Assembly: GCA_031292735.1 (NCBI GenBank)
Contig: JARLGP010000170.1
Span: 1-13,035 of the forward strand
From: Holophaga sp.
Lineage (GTDB): Bacteria; Acidobacteriota; Holophagae; Holophagales; Holophagaceae
Direction of reading: 5' to 3'
Length of the DNA: 13,035 nucleotides
Shown here: positions 12,182 through 13,035 of the stretch, piece after piece
How positions within the stretch are numbered: the first letter of the stretch is position 1
Layout: each line of letters opens with the position of its first letter
The notes under the pieces: model-generated
The model's input: the letters and a program-made list of their open reading frames with translations, nothing else
The model's database searches: none
Told to the model about the DNA's origin: nothing
Program-made: the position numbers and the translations under genes

Positions 12182-12552
12182 TCTGGACTCTCCGGATCGA
12201 CCGGCCCACCCCCAGCCAGAACACTCGGGAAGGCCAGCACTTCATGACCCGACACAAAGACAAGGGCGTCTGGTGGTGGTGCATCCGTGGTGCCGCTGGC
12301 TTCCTGGATATCCCGCGCGCAACCGGCCGGCGCCGGTTGACCATCGAGCGCCACGCCCGCACCCGGCCCCAGGACGAATCCAACGTGCACGGCGGCTGCA
12401 AGGGCCTGCTCGATGACCTGGTGCAGCTGGGCCTGCTGGTGGACGACTCCCCTGAATGGATTGAGCACGGCACGCCCCGGCACGTTCCCCTCATAAAGGG
12501 CGAGCGGGCTTTCACCCTTCTGATCCTCGAAGACCTGGAGAAAACCGCATGA
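12178..12552 (+). CDS. RusA-like Holliday-junction resolvase
   Basis: A protein of 124 residues, close to E. coli RusA (120). RusA enzymes are phage-derived dimeric nucleases that cut four-way DNA junctions during replication and recombination. The family pattern is visible: a first strand with a Pro-Thr-Pro-Ser-x-Asn turn (WTLRIDRPTPSQNTREG), then R-x-x-D-E-S-N (63-69), Lys75 and GLLDDL, then LGLLVDDSPEWIE (84-96). The canonical D-x-D-N carboxylate pair is D-E-S-N here, so the second Asp is Ser68, while Asp66, Lys75 and Asp89/90 remain. This may change metal binding or activity, or Glu67 may substitute. The start overlaps the previous stop (ATGA, 12178-12181), and its stop overlaps the next start. 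Confidence 0.6.
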   Translation: MIWTLRIDRPTPSQNTREGQHFMTRHKDKGVWWWCIRGAAGFLDIPRATGRRRLTIERHARTRPQDESNVHGGCKGLLDDLVQLGLLVDDSPEWIEHGTPRHVPLIKGERAFTLLILEDLEKTA

Positions 12553-13035
12553 ACATTCAGCAAATCAAACTCACCTCCATCCGCCTGGACGGTGGAACCC
12601 AGTCTCGGATCGCTCTGGACCCCGCGACGGTGAAGAAGTACGCCGCCTCCATGCGGGACGGCGCCACCTTCCCCCCAGTGTGCATCTTCCAGGACGGGCC
12701 GAACCTCTGGCTTGCCGACGGCTTCCACCGGGTGGCCGCTGCGGCCCGGGCAGGCCTCCAGGTGCTGGCCGCCGAAGTCCGCCCGGGCACAGTGCGGGAT
12801 GCTCGCCTGCACGGTCTGGGGGCGAACAAGCACGGCCTACACATGACCACGCTCGACAAGCGGGCCGCCGTGACCGCCATCCTTGAGGATCCGGAGTGGT
12901 GCACTTGGTCAGACAAGAAGATTGCCACTTGGGTAGACGTTTCCCGGCCCTTCGTGGCCAAGATGCGGGCTCAGGGGGGTGCAACGTTGCACCCCCACCA
13001 GGCCGCGGCCGGGATCCCCGGCGCCCGGGCGCCCC
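12549..13035 (+). CDS. ParB-like nuclease/regulator domain protein (partial, cut by window end)
   Basis: The first 162 residues are visible. Residues about 5-95 form a ParB/Sulfiredoxin-like N-terminal domain: IRLDGGTQSRIALDPATVKKYAASM, then LWLADGFHRVAAAARAGL, which carries the G-x-H-R motif (58-61) used for nucleotide binding. LGANKHGLHMTTLDKRAAV (90-108) and a helix-turn-helix (about 119-142, WSDKKIATWVDVSRPFVAKM) follow. Many phage proteins have this two-part build and act as regulators or partition-like proteins. ATGA at 12549-12552 couples it to the resolvase gene, with GGAG (12537-12540) 8 bases upstream. The coding sequence includes a perfect 22-bp palindrome (12975-12996). Confidence 0.8.
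   Translation, partial: MNIQQIKLTSIRLDGGTQSRIALDPATVKKYAASMRDGATFPPVCIFQDGPNLWLADGFHRVAAAARAGLQVLAAEVRPGTVRDARLHGLGANKHGLHMTTLDKRAAVTAILEDPEWCTWSDKKIATWVDVSRPFVAKMRAQGGATLHPHQAAAGIPGARAP
12975..12996. repeat. Perfect 22-bp palindrome inside the ParB-like gene
   Basis: GGGGGTGCAAC (12975-12985) is followed without a gap by its exact reverse complement (12986-12996). It lies just after the helix-turn-helix-coding part and encodes GGATLHP. A second perfect palindrome, GGCGCCCGGGCGCC, is at 13020-13033. The outer GGGGT...ACCCC arms match those of the two long palindromes at 7032-7054 and 7081-7103. Confidence 0.75.

Overview
The window joins two kinds of DNA. Positions 1 to about 3570 look like ordinary chromosome of a GC-rich Gram-negative (diderm) bacterium: an OmpV/MipA-type outer-membrane protein, and an IclR-type regulator transcribed with an MFS exporter. 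The exact taxon cannot be read from the sequence. An acidobacterium of the Holophaga/Geothrix kind or a proteobacterium would both fit, and this is a guess.

At about 3522-3568 lies the 3' half of a tRNA-Glu (TTC anticodon to CCA, minus strand) with its rho-independent terminator (3487-3506). Just beyond it are a perfect inverted repeat, two pairs of direct repeats and a tyrosine integrase on the plus strand. This is the junction of an integrative element (prophage, satellite or prophage remnant) inserted in the tRNA gene. The tRNA fragment keeps its chromosomal terminator but has lost its 5' half, so the rebuilt tRNA should lie at the other end of the element, right of this window. A decayed ISAs1-type transposase fragment sits on the chromosome side.

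Inside the element, all genes are on the plus strand. Left part: integrase (3724-5127); a spacer with repeated TGTCCCA heptamers; a HicA-HicB type toxin-antitoxin pair (5359-6021) with a recognisable promoter; a small helix-turn-helix protein (6221-6469); an AT-rich island (about 6585-6735) flanked by inverted repeats; a putative ribbon-helix-helix protein whose linker-coding region is packed with perfect palindromes (6772-7266); and two unknown genes (7444-7809, 7905-8645).

Right part: a tightly packed operon from 8717 to the window end, most members overlapping by 1 to 4 bases. It holds an AlpA/MerR-like HTH protein, a 548-residue tail tape-measure-like protein, three unknown small proteins, a replication-organiser-like protein, a RusA-like Holliday-junction resolvase and a ParB-like protein cut by the window edge. 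HTH regulators, the replication-like gene, the resolvase and the ParB-like protein form a regulation/DNA-replication block. The tape-measure gene is out of place there, since no other tail or head gene is visible.

Most interesting signals: (1) three copies of CCGAACAyGTGTTCGA inside the replication-like gene, followed by an AT-rich stretch, an arrangement like the lambda origin inside gene O; (2) long perfect palindromes in two coding regions, three of which share GGGGT...ACCCC outer arms; (3) a lone tape-measure gene in an early-type operon. All functions are inferred from reading the sequence, and no database search was run.
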